A stretch of DNA of 42,039 nucleotides from Planctomycetaceae bacterium (lineage in GTDB: Bacteria > Planctomycetota > Planctomycetia > Planctomycetales > Planctomycetaceae): NCBI GenBank assembly GCA_021732995.1, contig JAKFWA010000081.1:1-42039 (forward strand), given 5' to 3'. Below the pieces are notes generated by a model. The model was given only the letters and a program-made list of their open reading frames with translations, had not been told where the DNA came from and ran no database searches. This document shows, piece by piece, positions 16,191 to 25,736 of this stretch. Position numbers and translations under genes: made by a program. The first letter of the stretch is position 1. Every line of letters begins with the position of its first letter.

Positions 16191-17597
16191 ATGCAACTCG
16201 TTCGATTCGTCGTGGGAGCCACGGTTGTGGCCGGTCTTGGCGTGGGTGCGTTTGTGACTCGCGATCGCTGGATGGGGCTGATCAGCTCGCACAGCGAGAC
16301 GACGCAGGCTGCAGATACTTCGCCGCCTGAGCCAATTCAAGAGGCCAAGGTGCTGAAGCTCAGCCCGCAGGCACGCAAGAATCTGGATCTCGTTGCGAAG
16401 CCCGTGAAGCCGCAAACCTACTGGCGAACGATTCAGGTTCCCGGCTCCATCGTGGATCGGCCGGGGCATTCGGATCGGGGAGTGACTGCGCCAGCAGTGG
16501 GTGCCATCACTGACATCCATGCGTTTCCGGGAGACACCGTCAAACCCGGTGACCGGCTCTTCACGCTCAGACTCTTCAGTGAGTACCTGCAGAACACGCA
16601 GTCCGAACTCTTTAAGGCGACGAGTGAAGTGCAGCTCGTTCAAGAGCAGAAGACACGCATTGAGGCATCAGTGAAGGCAGGGGCAATTCCAGAAGCCCGC
16701 CTGATCGAACTCGACAACCAACTGAAACGGCAGAAGGCGGCGATTCAAGCTCATCGTCAGGATCTGCTGACTCGCGGGCTGCAACCCAAGCAGATCGACT
16801 CCATCAGCGAAGGTAAGTTCATCTCGACCATTGATGTCGTCGCTCCGCAACCAGTCGCTGCAGCCAAGAACGAACCGGTCATCGAGCAGGCCGAACCTCA
16901 ACCGACGGGCAACTGGCAGGAAGGCGTCGCTTATGAGCTTCAGGAACTGAAAGTCGACCTGGGTCAGCAGGTGCAGGCCGGGCAACTGCTCTCTGTGTTG
17001 TCCAATCATCACTCGCTTTATATCGAAGGGCATGCGTTCAAACAGGAGGCACCGTTTCTGGAGCGTGCGGCTCAGGGCGGCTGGCCGATTGAAGTTGAAT
17101 TCGCCGAGGACGATCGCGATGGCTGGCCTCAACTGGACCAGGTGTTCCGGGTACGGCATCTCGCAAACTCCATCGACACGGCAACTCGCACGTTCGACTT
17201 CTTCGTCCCGCTGACGAATCAGTCGCGCAGCTATGAGAAGGACGGTCACACGTTTGTGGTCTGGCGATTTCGTCCCGGTCAGCGCGTGCGACTGCATGTG
17301 CCTGTTGAGGAGCTCAAGGGCGTGTTGGTCGTTCCATCCGGAGCCGTGGTGCGCGACGGCCCGGAAGCCTACGTGTTTCGCCAGAACGGCGATCTCTTCA
17401 ATCGCATCGCGGTGCAGGTTCTGTATGAAGACCGGCTGAACACGGTGCTGGCCAACGACGGCAGCGTGACGCCGGGGTTGTATCTGGCCCAGAACGGAGC
17501 GGCGTCACTCAACCGAGTGCTCAAGGCTCAGGCCGCGAGCGGTGTTCGCGCTGATGTTCATGTTCACGCCGATGGAACCGTGCACGCCGCACACTAA
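16191..17597 (+). CDS. RND efflux periplasmic adaptor, CusB/CzcB-like
   Basis: A 468-residue membrane fusion protein. An N-terminal hydrophobic anchor (residues 3-22) is followed by LSPQARKNLDLVAKPV, the family's opening beta segment, and a lipoyl-like half GAITDIHAFPGDTVKPGDRLF. A helical hairpin (FSEYLQNTQSELFKATSEVQ to HRQDLLTRGLQPKQI) follows. The second lipoyl half (LQELKVDLGQQVQAGQLL) and the beta-barrel and membrane-proximal domains (VRLHVPVEELKGVLVVPSGA) come last. The C-terminus ends in a histidine-containing tail (ADVHVHADGTVHAAH) that may bind metal. GAGG stands upstream of the ATG. It links the pump encoded 11 bases downstream to an outer-membrane channel, which is not encoded in this cassette. 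Confidence 0.88.
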   Translation: MQLVRFVVGATVVAGLGVGAFVTRDRWMGLISSHSETTQAADTSPPEPIQEAKVLKLSPQARKNLDLVAKPVKPQTYWRTIQVPGSIVDRPGHSDRGVTAPAVGAITDIHAFPGDTVKPGDRLFTLRLFSEYLQNTQSELFKATSEVQLVQEQKTRIEASVKAGAIPEARLIELDNQLKRQKAAIQAHRQDLLTRGLQPKQIDSISEGKFISTIDVVAPQPVAAAKNEPVIEQAEPQPTGNWQEGVAYELQELKVDLGQQVQAGQLLSVLSNHHSLYIEGHAFKQEAPFLERAAQGGWPIEVEFAEDDRDGWPQLDQVFRVRHLANSIDTATRTFDFFVPLTNQSRSYEKDGHTFVVWRFRPGQRVRLHVPVEELKGVLVVPSGAVVRDGPEAYVFRQNGDLFNRIAVQVLYEDRLNTVLANDGSVTPGLYLAQNGAASLNRVLKAQAASGVRADVHVHADGTVHAAH

Positions 17598-17608
17598 GGA
17601 ATGTCGCG

Positions 17609-20600
17609 ATGCTGAACGCTGTGATTCGATTTGCGCTGCACTATCGGCTGCTTGTCGTGGTGATGAGTCTCGCCCTGATCAGCTATGGAAGTTACCTGGC
17701 GACGACGTTGCCGATCGATGTGTTTCCGGATCTTGATCGTCCGCGAGTCATCATCATCACTGAGTGTCCAGGGCTGGCAACTGAAGAAGTCGAGACGATG
17801 GTCACTCAGCCGATTGAGGTCGCGCTGCTGGGTGCCAGCGGAGTGCAAGCCGTTCGCAGTCAGACAACGTCGGGGCTCAATGTGATCTACATCGAGTTCA
17901 GTTGGGACACCGAAATTCGGGCGGCGAGACAAACCATCCAGGAACGCATGGCGGGACTGGTCCTGCCCGAAGGCATTCGCCCGCAGATGACGCCCCCGGC
18001 GTCGATCATGGGGCAGATTGTCATTGCCGGTATTTACTACCAGTCGGGCCCCAGTGGCGGTGAGCTGGTATCCATCGACAAGACGGGCTTGCTGGCTGAG
18101 CTGGTGCTGGTCAAGGACCAGCCCGCACGAGTTCTCGTCTGGCGTCCGACCGATCGACACCATCCCGAGGATTGGCAAGCGGTCGAGTTTTCAACCGTCG
18201 AGGCGCTGTCCGTTGAGAAACGCGAGTTGAAGATCAGCATCGGCCGTCAGCTTCACACGATCCGGTTTCCAACCGCTGCGGAACAACAGATGTCGCTCCG
18301 CACGACTGCCGATTGGGTGATTCGACCGCGACTGCTGAAGGTGACCGGCGTGGCCGAAGTCTTTCAGCAAGGCGGTGACCGCAAGCAGTATCAAGTGCTC
18401 ATCGACCCCGCTGCTCTCCTCGAATACGACGTGTCTCTGCAAGAGGTCGAACAGGCTCTCAAAGAGAGCAATATCAACACCAGCGGCGGCTTCGCTGTGC
18501 AGGGCGAAACCGAGCGTCCCATCCGTGTGCTGGGCCGATTAGGACCAGACTCCGCGGCAGTTCTGGATGACCTGCGCAAGATCCCGATCAAGGTTCACGA
18601 CGAACGATCTGTGCTGCTGAATCAAGTTGCTCAAGTGGTAGAAGGAGCAACCTTCAAACGCGGCGATGGCAGCGTGAATGGCCGGCCGGGAGTGGTCTTC
18701 ACGATCGTGAAGCAACCTCACGTTGATACTCGCGAGCTGACTCAACATTTGGCAGAAGCTCTTCGCGAATCGGAAGCGGCGTTGCCAGCAGACGTGATTA
18801 TCAACTCGGAATTATTCCGTCTGCGGAACTTCATCGACAGAGGCATTTTCAATGTGGGTGAAGCGCTGGTCATCGGAGCCGTGCTGGTGCTGATTATCCT
18901 GTTCTTGTTCCTGCTCAACTTCCGCACGACGTTCATCACGCTGACGGCGATCCCACTGTCGCTGGTGATCACGACGCTCGTCTTTCGTGTCGTCGGTTAC
19001 CTCACGGGATCGGAGCTGTCGATCAACGTCATGACGCTGGGCGGCATTGCCGTGGCCATGGGCGAGCTGGTTGATGATGCCATCGTGGACGTGGAGAACA
19101 TCTTCAGGCGACTCAAGGAGAACAACTCGCTGCCCGTTCCGAAGCCTGCGTTGCAGGTGGTCTACGACGCCAGCAAGGAGATTCGCAGCGCCATCGTATT
19201 CGGCACTGCGGTCGTCATCCTTGTGTTCCTGCCGTTGTTCGCGTTGTCCGGGGTTGAGGGCCGGTTGTTCGCTCCTCTGGGTGTGGCGTACATCGTCTCG
19301 ATTCTGGCATCACTGGCCGTCTCGCTGACGGTGACCCCGGTCCTCTCCTACTACCTGCTCCCGCACTCTCCGGCGACGCATGCTGAGCACGACGGCATTC
19401 TGCTGCGGACTCTCAAATGGCTGGCTCAGTTTCTGATTCGCCTGAGCATGGCTCGCCCGGGCTGGCTGTTACTGCTGACGTGGACGCTCGTCGGTTTTGC
19501 CGCCTGGCAGATGGCTCATCTGGGGCGGAACTTCCTGCCGCAGTTCGATGAGGGCAGCATTCAGGTCAACGTGACGCTGCCGCCGGGCTCTTCACTTCAG
19601 GCATCGAATCAGGTGTCCGGAGTCATCGATACCAAGTTCCGCTCGATGCAGCAGTCTGATCAGAACCCCGATGGTGAGATCCTCTACTTCGTCCGCCGCA
19701 CGGGGCGAGCTGAGATGGACGAACATGCTTCGCCGGTCAATGCGAGCGAGTACATCCTGAGCATGAACCCCAACAGCGGGCGACCGCGTGAAGACGTTCT
19801 CAAGCAGCTCTTGGCGGAACTTCGGGACGAGGTGCCCGGCGTCGACATTGAAGTTGAACAGCCGCTGGCGCACCTCATCAGTCACATGGTTTCGGGCGTC
19901 TATGCACAGATCGCGATCAAAATCGTGGGCGATGATCTTGATACGTTGCAGCAATTGTCTGAGCGCGTTCGCTCAACAGTTCAGGGAGTTTCCGGCGTAA
20001 CGCCACCGGTTGTGGAACCGATCAAACACACCGAAGAACTGCACGTCCGCTTGCGATCAGATGACCTGGCGTTTCATGGGCTGACTCGAGCCTACGTTGC
20101 TCAGATCTTGCAGACAGCTCTGCAGGGAGAGGTTGTCTCGCAGGTCTTGGAAGGGCAGCGGCGATTTGATCTGCTCGTGCGTCTCGAAGAGAGCTATCGC
20201 ACGGACTACGCGAATCTGGGCCGCTTGCGAATCGACCTGCCGAACAACCGCGGCCAGATTGAACTCCGAGAGCTGGCGGACATCGGAGAAGGCAGCGGCC
20301 CGAACGCCGTGAATCGCGAGAACGCTCGTCGACGCATCGTCATTCGCTGCAACACTCAGGACCGCGATCTCGCCAGCGCCGTGGCCGAGATTCAACAGCG
20401 GGTGTCGGTCGAAGTTCCGTTACCCGAAGGCTACTTCATTGAGTACGGCGGGCAGTTCGAGAGCCAGCAGCGAGCGACAACTCTGATTCTGGTACTGGCG
20501 GGTCTATCGGTCATCGGCATGTTCGTGGTGCTACTGATTTTATACCCGTCCGTGAGAATCGTTTTGCAGATTCTGAACGCATTGCCCACTGCCTTTATCG

Positions 20601-21028
20601 GTGGGGTGCTAGCCCTCGTCATCACCAGACAATCGCTGACGGTAGCCAGTCTGGTGGGGTTCATCTCATTGGGCGGTATCGCCGTGCGTAACGGCATTCT
20701 GCTGGTGACGCACTACTTCCACTTGATGAAGGAAGAAGGCGAATCGTTCACGGCCGAGATGGTCGTCCGAGGCAGCTTAGAGCGGTTGGCCCCGGTGCTG
20801 ATGACAGCCCTGACAGCCGGGATCGGTCTCGTCCCGCTGGTGCTCGGCGGTCAGGAACCGGGGCGAGAAATTCTCTACCCGGTGGCCACCGTGATTCTTG
20901 GAGGACTGGTCACATCCACGTTCTGCGAGTTCCTGATCCATCCCGGTTTGTTCTGGAAGTTCAGCGGTAAAGACGCTGATGCCCTCGTTCACAAAGCTCA
21001 GTCCGAGAGCGAGACGCTCATCGGCTAG
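17609..21028 (+). CDS. Heavy-metal efflux RND permease, CzcA/CusA type
   Basis: A 1139-residue inner-membrane proton-driven pump (usual length about 1,040-1,080), expected to form a trimer. The N-terminus MLNAVIRFALHYRLLVVV and PIDVFPDLDRPRVIIITE are typical of the heavy-metal branch. Helix 4 carries GELVDDAIVDVENIF, where acidic residues of the proton relay sit. The periplasmic part has RRTGRAEMDEHASPVN, the HME signature region, and a second half beginning ARPGWLLLLTW. The extra length comes partly from an insertion at about residues 150-210 (DRHHPEDWQAVEF region). AAGGA, overlapping the upstream stop, supports the start. Cations such as Co, Zn, Cd, Ni, or Cu/Ag are possible; sequence alone does not decide. 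Confidence 0.92.
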   Translation: MLNAVIRFALHYRLLVVVMSLALISYGSYLATTLPIDVFPDLDRPRVIIITECPGLATEEVETMVTQPIEVALLGASGVQAVRSQTTSGLNVIYIEFSWDTEIRAARQTIQERMAGLVLPEGIRPQMTPPASIMGQIVIAGIYYQSGPSGGELVSIDKTGLLAELVLVKDQPARVLVWRPTDRHHPEDWQAVEFSTVEALSVEKRELKISIGRQLHTIRFPTAAEQQMSLRTTADWVIRPRLLKVTGVAEVFQQGGDRKQYQVLIDPAALLEYDVSLQEVEQALKESNINTSGGFAVQGETERPIRVLGRLGPDSAAVLDDLRKIPIKVHDERSVLLNQVAQVVEGATFKRGDGSVNGRPGVVFTIVKQPHVDTRELTQHLAEALRESEAALPADVIINSELFRLRNFIDRGIFNVGEALVIGAVLVLIILFLFLLNFRTTFITLTAIPLSLVITTLVFRVVGYLTGSELSINVMTLGGIAVAMGELVDDAIVDVENIFRRLKENNSLPVPKPALQVVYDASKEIRSAIVFGTAVVILVFLPLFALSGVEGRLFAPLGVAYIVSILASLAVSLTVTPVLSYYLLPHSPATHAEHDGILLRTLKWLAQFLIRLSMARPGWLLLLTWTLVGFAAWQMAHLGRNFLPQFDEGSIQVNVTLPPGSSLQASNQVSGVIDTKFRSMQQSDQNPDGEILYFVRRTGRAEMDEHASPVNASEYILSMNPNSGRPREDVLKQLLAELRDEVPGVDIEVEQPLAHLISHMVSGVYAQIAIKIVGDDLDTLQQLSERVRSTVQGVSGVTPPVVEPIKHTEELHVRLRSDDLAFHGLTRAYVAQILQTALQGEVVSQVLEGQRRFDLLVRLEESYRTDYANLGRLRIDLPNNRGQIELRELADIGEGSGPNAVNRENARRRIVIRCNTQDRDLASAVAEIQQRVSVEVPLPEGYFIEYGGQFESQQRATTLILVLAGLSVIGMFVVLLILYPSVRIVLQILNALPTAFIGGVLALVITRQSLTVASLVGFISLGGIAVRNGILLVTHYFHLMKEEGESFTAEMVVRGSLERLAPVLMTALTAGIGLVPLVLGGQEPGREILYPVATVILGGLVTSTFCEFLIHPGLFWKFSGKDADALVHKAQSESETLIG

Positions 21029-21111
21029 CAACGTCTCACCGCGCCGCCGCGTGACGTGCGCCGGTCACACAAACACTCACGCAGTTTCGTTCCTGAAAGG
21101 AATCCTAAGTC

Positions 21112-21633
21112 ATGTCTCGCACACTTTTATTCTCCGGCCTGCTGCTGACTGCTGCCTCCATCTTTGGTTGTGGCGGCGGTGATAAGCCTGGCTACAAACC
21201 CGCACCGAACACTCCAACAGCGTCGAACTCTGCCAAACCTGAAGGTCATGGGCATTCTCACGAGGGTCATGGAGCAGGCCCGCACGACGGAGTCGTCGCT
21301 GATTGGGGAGGCGGTAAGTATCACGTCGAGTTCACGGTCGATCACGCCAAGCAGGAGGCCACCGTCTACGTTCTGGGAGGCGATGAAAAGACTCCGGCAC
21401 CCATCAAGGCGGCCAACATTCTGCTGAGTATCAACGACCCGAAGTTCCAGGTGGAGCTCGCGCCGTCGCCGCTGGAGGGAGAGTCCGACGGCCACTCATC
21501 CCGCTTCGTCGGCAAGCACGAGAACCTCGGCAAGGTGCAACAGTTCGCAGGCTCGATCAGCGGCGAAGTCGATGGCACTCCTTACGTCGGCGACTTCAAA
21601 GAAGAAGCACACGCGGAGCATGAGAAGAAGTAA
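21112..21633 (+). CDS. His-rich lipoprotein linked to the RND pump
   Basis: A 173-residue predicted lipoprotein: hydrophobic signal LLFSGLLLTAASIFGC with a lipobox ending in Cys-20, then a glycine linker. A histidine stretch follows (EGHGHSHEGHGAGPHDG), then a compact beta-rich domain and a His/Glu tail (EEAHAEHEKK). AAAGGAA lies 10 bases before the ATG. It comes 83 bases after the pump gene on the same strand, likely in the same unit. It would be anchored to a membrane facing the periplasm and could hand metal ions to the adaptor; that function is inferred from histidine content and position, as no named family was recognised. Confidence 0.75.
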   Translation: MSRTLLFSGLLLTAASIFGCGGGDKPGYKPAPNTPTASNSAKPEGHGHSHEGHGAGPHDGVVADWGGGKYHVEFTVDHAKQEATVYVLGGDEKTPAPIKAANILLSINDPKFQVELAPSPLEGESDGHSSRFVGKHENLGKVQQFAGSISGEVDGTPYVGDFKEEAHAEHEKK

Positions 21634-21669
21634 CCGCACTGCGTCCATGCCCTCTGCATGCAGACAATT

Positions 21670-24600
21670 TCAGCTCCCGGAGCTTGCAAAGCCGGGGGCG
21701 AGCATGGCGGTCATGCGTGCGGGGTTTTGGATGTTTTGGGATGCCATCCACTGGTCGGCTTGGGCGATCAGATTGTGGCCTTCGTCTCCGCCGACAAGTT
21801 CGCCCAGACGGCGGCGGGCGACGTTGGCGTAGAGACGCATTTCCACGGACTCCAGGTTCTGAGAGGCGGATCTGAGGAGTGGAATTGCGGCAGCGGGGTT
21901 GCCTCGTGTGGCGGCGAGGCCAGCTTGAATCATGTTTGCCAGCGCGGTTGACCAGATGACGCCTTCATCAGCGAGTTGTCGGGCGTCGCGAGCGGCGACT
22001 CGCAGGTGCTGTTCGGGATGCTGACTCTGACTGGCGGCGGCCAGAGCACACCGGGCGTGCAGGAACGGCATGTAGATGCGGAGATGCTGCACTCGTAAGA
22101 GCAGCGACTTCTGCAGATCGGGCCAGAAGCGCATGATGCGCCGCCACGCTTCACTGCCTCGACCGGTATAAAGCGCGATCTCGACCTGCCGTCCCCGGCC
22201 ATTGATGTCATGGACTCGAAAGCCGTGCCGAGCCCAATGCCGCATGACAGAGAGAAGTTCGCGGCGAGCACTAACAGGATCGTCATCGGCCAGTTGCAGG
22301 AAAGGCGTCGTGAACGTTCCCAGGTGGGACAGAACATAGAGGTCGCCGCGATCACGAATCGAACGCGAGATGGCCGGCCAGCGACGAGCGAGTTCCGCCA
22401 GCTCACCCATAAAGAACAACGCGTAAGCACCAAATCCCTGAGCCGTACCCAGCTCCCACGCGACGCCCGTGCAATGCTCTCTCAAGTGCGTCTCAGCCTG
22501 ATCGCAGAGATTGAGGCACTCGCGCCAACGTCCTTGCAGATAAGCCGTGACACCCAATGCCAGCAATCGCAAGCCACGCGTGTGAGGATGATCCAGTTGC
22601 TCCGATAATTGTCCGGCGAGTCCATGCAGCTTCGCGGCATCGGCAATCGCCGATCGGCCAGCGGTCGAAACGTGCATGGCTTCCATCATCAGAGCGCGAC
22701 ACACGCGGTACGGTTCACCCGCTCGCAGCGACAGCAGCAGATTGCGAGTCTGAAAGTCCGCGCTGCGAATGGGATCGATGACGCTCAGGGAGTGAGCGAC
22801 CGACCACAGGATATCAATACGCCGCAACTCGTCGGCGGGAATATCTGCTTCAGTACGTTTCTGAAATCGCAGGCCTCGCAGCCAGAGTTGAGCTCGACGG
22901 ATCAGCAGAGACACCAGCGCTCGATTCGGAGTGGGAGCCAGTTCCAGACCGATCGCATTCAGTACCGTGCGAAACGCGGCGAGTCCTTCATCGATATGCC
23001 CGCTGATCAAGAACTGCTCGGCGGCGCGACGTTGCAGTTCAAGCTGCTCTTCGGAGCTGGCTCCATCAACGGCAATCAAAAAATGCTGAGCTGCCTCAGC
23101 CCCGCGCCCCGCGTTCGCCAGTGCCGCGCCGAGTTTCTGATGCAGCAGGCGACGTGATTCCTGATCGGCGGGATTCAGGTCTAAGGCCAGCCGATACAGT
23201 TTCGCCGAATGCTCAAACGCCAGTGCTTCGGCCGCCTGATCACCTGCGATGGCATAGCACGCACCCGCTCGTGCGAACTCGCGAGCACCTTGAAAATGAA
23301 CCGCGAGCACTTCGGGATCGGCATGTCCCGACGCATCGAGAACGGTCGCGAACCGCCGATGATGACTCTGCAACGCCTCCGCAGAAAGATGCGCGACGAC
23401 CGACTCGCGAATGCGATCGTGATAGGCCTCGACCTCGACTTGATCGCCGGAGCCCGTGCTGCGCACCAGTCGGTTGGTCCGTAGTTCCACTAAAGCCGCC
23501 CTCTCGTCGGAGCCCAGTTCTCCGGCTTGCGAGACCTCCGCGAGCGCCACCGGTCGGCCCGCAACAGCGACCAGCTCCAGAAAGCGGCGCGGCTTCTCGG
23601 CGAGTCGTTGCACACGCTCCCACAAGATCTTGTCGAGCGAGATCGTCTCAGAGCTGAAGGCGCGATCGGCGGACAGACTGGTCGCCTTCAACGCCTGCAC
23701 CAGTTCGTAGACGAAGAACGGATTGCCTCCGGACTCGCGAGCCAGTGTCGCAGCCAGTTCTCGAACCGCGGCATCACGCGACCCGAGCAAGCTGAGCGCT
23801 AATTCCTGTGCCTCAGTCTCCGAGAGCGCTTCGACAATCAGTTCGCGGAATTCCAGCGAGCGGTGACTCGTGCTTTCCGGCGCGAGTACCAGCGACAGGA
23901 ACTGGCTGCGGTCAACGTCCTCGCTGCGATAGGTCCCCAGAAAGAGCAGCACGGGTGCGTCCGGCGGGGCCAGCAGATCACCCAGCAGCCGAGCGCTATC
24001 AACGTCGCCCCACTGCAGGTCGTCGATGAAGACAATCAACGGCTTGCGATCGCCGATACGAGCCAGCAACTCGCGCAGAGCGACGAACGCTCGACGTCGC
24101 AGTTCGTGCGGATCGGGAACTTCAAAGACGCGCTGCGGAGCTTCCGCAATCGCCGACACGCAGCGCAGCGTCGGGAACAACCTTGCGAGCGACTGCACAT
24201 CGCGCGGCAGCAAGGCCGGCACGTCGAACTGATTGAGCTGCTGCAGATAGCGCGCGAGCGAATCCACAACCGCGTCGAACGCCTTGAATGGTACCGACTC
24301 CTGCTCGTAACACCGTCCAGCCAGTACGACCGTTTCGTTTCGATCGTCCATCTCATCCAGAAAATGTTGGACGAGAGCACTTTTCCCCGCCCCGGACTTG
24401 CCTTGAATCAACATCGTGACCGGCCGTCCGCGCTGCGTCGTTCGGGAGGCCTCCTGTAGAGCGGCTAGGTGTTGCTCACGACCGACCAGCGGCAAGCGCG
24501 AAGACCGATCAGGACGCGGCGCTGGTGCAGACGCGGGCGACTCGCCACCTAACCTGAGCAGGATGTCTGACCCCGATGGTCGAACGGCCGGCTCGCGGGC

Positions 24601-25491
24601 CAGCATTTCCATGCACAGCTTGTTGAGGTCATCCGGTACACCGGGGATAAGCGACATCGGACTCGGCGGATCGCGTTGCTGCTTGTTGGCCAGCATGTCC
24701 CAACCGCTGCCGGAAAATGGCAGGTGTCCCGTCAACGCCTCGTACAACATGACTCCGACGCTGTACCAGTCGCTGGCCGGTGATAGCGGCTGACACGCCG
24801 CTTGCTCAGGAGACATGTAGGCGAACGTCCCCAGCACATGCTGACCCGTGTTCTCATGCAGGTTCTCGCGACCGAGTTCTGCCGCCAGCCCGAAGTCCAG
24901 CAACACGACTCGGCCGTCATGCGACACCATGACGTTGCTGGTCTTGATATCACGATGCAGCTTGCCTGCGGCGTGCAGTGCCAGCACACCCTCAGCCAAC
25001 TGTCGCATCGATTCGCGCAGCCGCGTGAGTTGAGGCGACTGCAGCCCGGTGGCCACGCGCGTTTCGATGAACTGTCCATCGGGTTCCGCCTGAGTCAGCT
25101 CAGCGTTAGTCGGTGCCGTATCGACATCCGGCCCGCTGTCCGTGCCGACCACATGCTTGAGGAACGGCACGCCTTGGATGAGCTTCATCGTGAAGAACCA
25201 GAGGTCTCCATCCGAAACGAGTTCATACAGCGTCACGAGGTTCGGGTGAGCGATATCGGCGAGCGCGCGAAACTCTTTCTTGAAGCGATAGACCGCAGCA
25301 GGATCAACGCGTTTGACGGTCTTAAGAGCCACCTGCTCATCGCGCCGGAGATCATAGGCTTCATAAACCACACCCATCCCGCCGCGACCGAGTTCGCGAA
25401 CGATCTGGTAGTCTCCGACGGTGGAGCCGACGCTGAGGCCAGATGAATGTTCCGCAGCAGGCATACCCGAATCTCGTCCGTGTGGGGCCAT
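21670..25491 (-). CDS. Ser/Thr protein kinase fused to AAA-type ATPase and TPR-like region
   Basis: A 1273-residue signalling protein. Residues ~28-320 form a Hanks-type kinase: glycine loop GRGGMGVVYEA, ATP lysine in VALKTVK, catalytic HRDIKTSNV (~180), DFGLA (~199) and MSPEQA. The lobe contains an acidic insertion of roughly 40 residues before LTRLRESMRQ. Next is a signalling ATPase with VGREQHL, Walker A GKSGAGKS (~364-371) and Walker B LIVFIDDLQWGD. The remaining ~600 residues are helical repeats like those of PknK and MalT-type regulators. All catalytic residues are present, so the kinase should be active. No DNA-binding domain is seen at the end. A TTG at 25557 is an alternative start. 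It converges on the RND cassette, 36 bases away. Confidence 0.88.
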   Translation of the reverse strand: MAPHGRDSGMPAAEHSSGLSVGSTVGDYQIVRELGRGGMGVVYEAYDLRRDEQVALKTVKRVDPAAVYRFKKEFRALADIAHPNLVTLYELVSDGDLWFFTMKLIQGVPFLKHVVGTDSGPDVDTAPTNAELTQAEPDGQFIETRVATGLQSPQLTRLRESMRQLAEGVLALHAAGKLHRDIKTSNVMVSHDGRVVLLDFGLAAELGRENLHENTGQHVLGTFAYMSPEQAACQPLSPASDWYSVGVMLYEALTGHLPFSGSGWDMLANKQQRDPPSPMSLIPGVPDDLNKLCMEMLAREPAVRPSGSDILLRLGGESPASAPAPRPDRSSRLPLVGREQHLAALQEASRTTQRGRPVTMLIQGKSGAGKSALVQHFLDEMDDRNETVVLAGRCYEQESVPFKAFDAVVDSLARYLQQLNQFDVPALLPRDVQSLARLFPTLRCVSAIAEAPQRVFEVPDPHELRRRAFVALRELLARIGDRKPLIVFIDDLQWGDVDSARLLGDLLAPPDAPVLLFLGTYRSEDVDRSQFLSLVLAPESTSHRSLEFRELIVEALSETEAQELALSLLGSRDAAVRELAATLARESGGNPFFVYELVQALKATSLSADRAFSSETISLDKILWERVQRLAEKPRRFLELVAVAGRPVALAEVSQAGELGSDERAALVELRTNRLVRSTGSGDQVEVEAYHDRIRESVVAHLSAEALQSHHRRFATVLDASGHADPEVLAVHFQGAREFARAGACYAIAGDQAAEALAFEHSAKLYRLALDLNPADQESRRLLHQKLGAALANAGRGAEAAQHFLIAVDGASSEEQLELQRRAAEQFLISGHIDEGLAAFRTVLNAIGLELAPTPNRALVSLLIRRAQLWLRGLRFQKRTEADIPADELRRIDILWSVAHSLSVIDPIRSADFQTRNLLLSLRAGEPYRVCRALMMEAMHVSTAGRSAIADAAKLHGLAGQLSEQLDHPHTRGLRLLALGVTAYLQGRWRECLNLCDQAETHLREHCTGVAWELGTAQGFGAYALFFMGELAELARRWPAISRSIRDRGDLYVLSHLGTFTTPFLQLADDDPVSARRELLSVMRHWARHGFRVHDINGRGRQVEIALYTGRGSEAWRRIMRFWPDLQKSLLLRVQHLRIYMPFLHARCALAAASQSQHPEQHLRVAARDARQLADEGVIWSTALANMIQAGLAATRGNPAAAIPLLRSASQNLESVEMRLYANVARRRLGELVGGDEGHNLIAQADQWMASQNIQNPARMTAMLAPGFASSGS

Positions 25492-25736
25492 AGTAATGAA
25501 CGCTGACGCCAGACTATTGCGGACTGAGAGTGCATTGAGAACCACCGGCCGCGACAAACTCGCTCAGCAATCGTGCGGTGAGCCGCGATGATTAAAGAGT
25601 GCGTAAAGGCGCGCCACACTCCCGCTCATGTCCAAGAATCACCAGCCGGGTCACAGTCGGTGTCGTTCGTCGAATGGTGGTAGAAGATCGCTGCGAACTC
25701 ACGCACATGTAGCACGGTTGAGTGCCTTGGATGCGC

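Noticed and set aside
21653-21664. The perfect palindrome TCTGCATGCAGA between the metal cassette and the kinase gene.
   Set aside because: Twelve bases without a loop or T-run is too little to call a terminator or operator.
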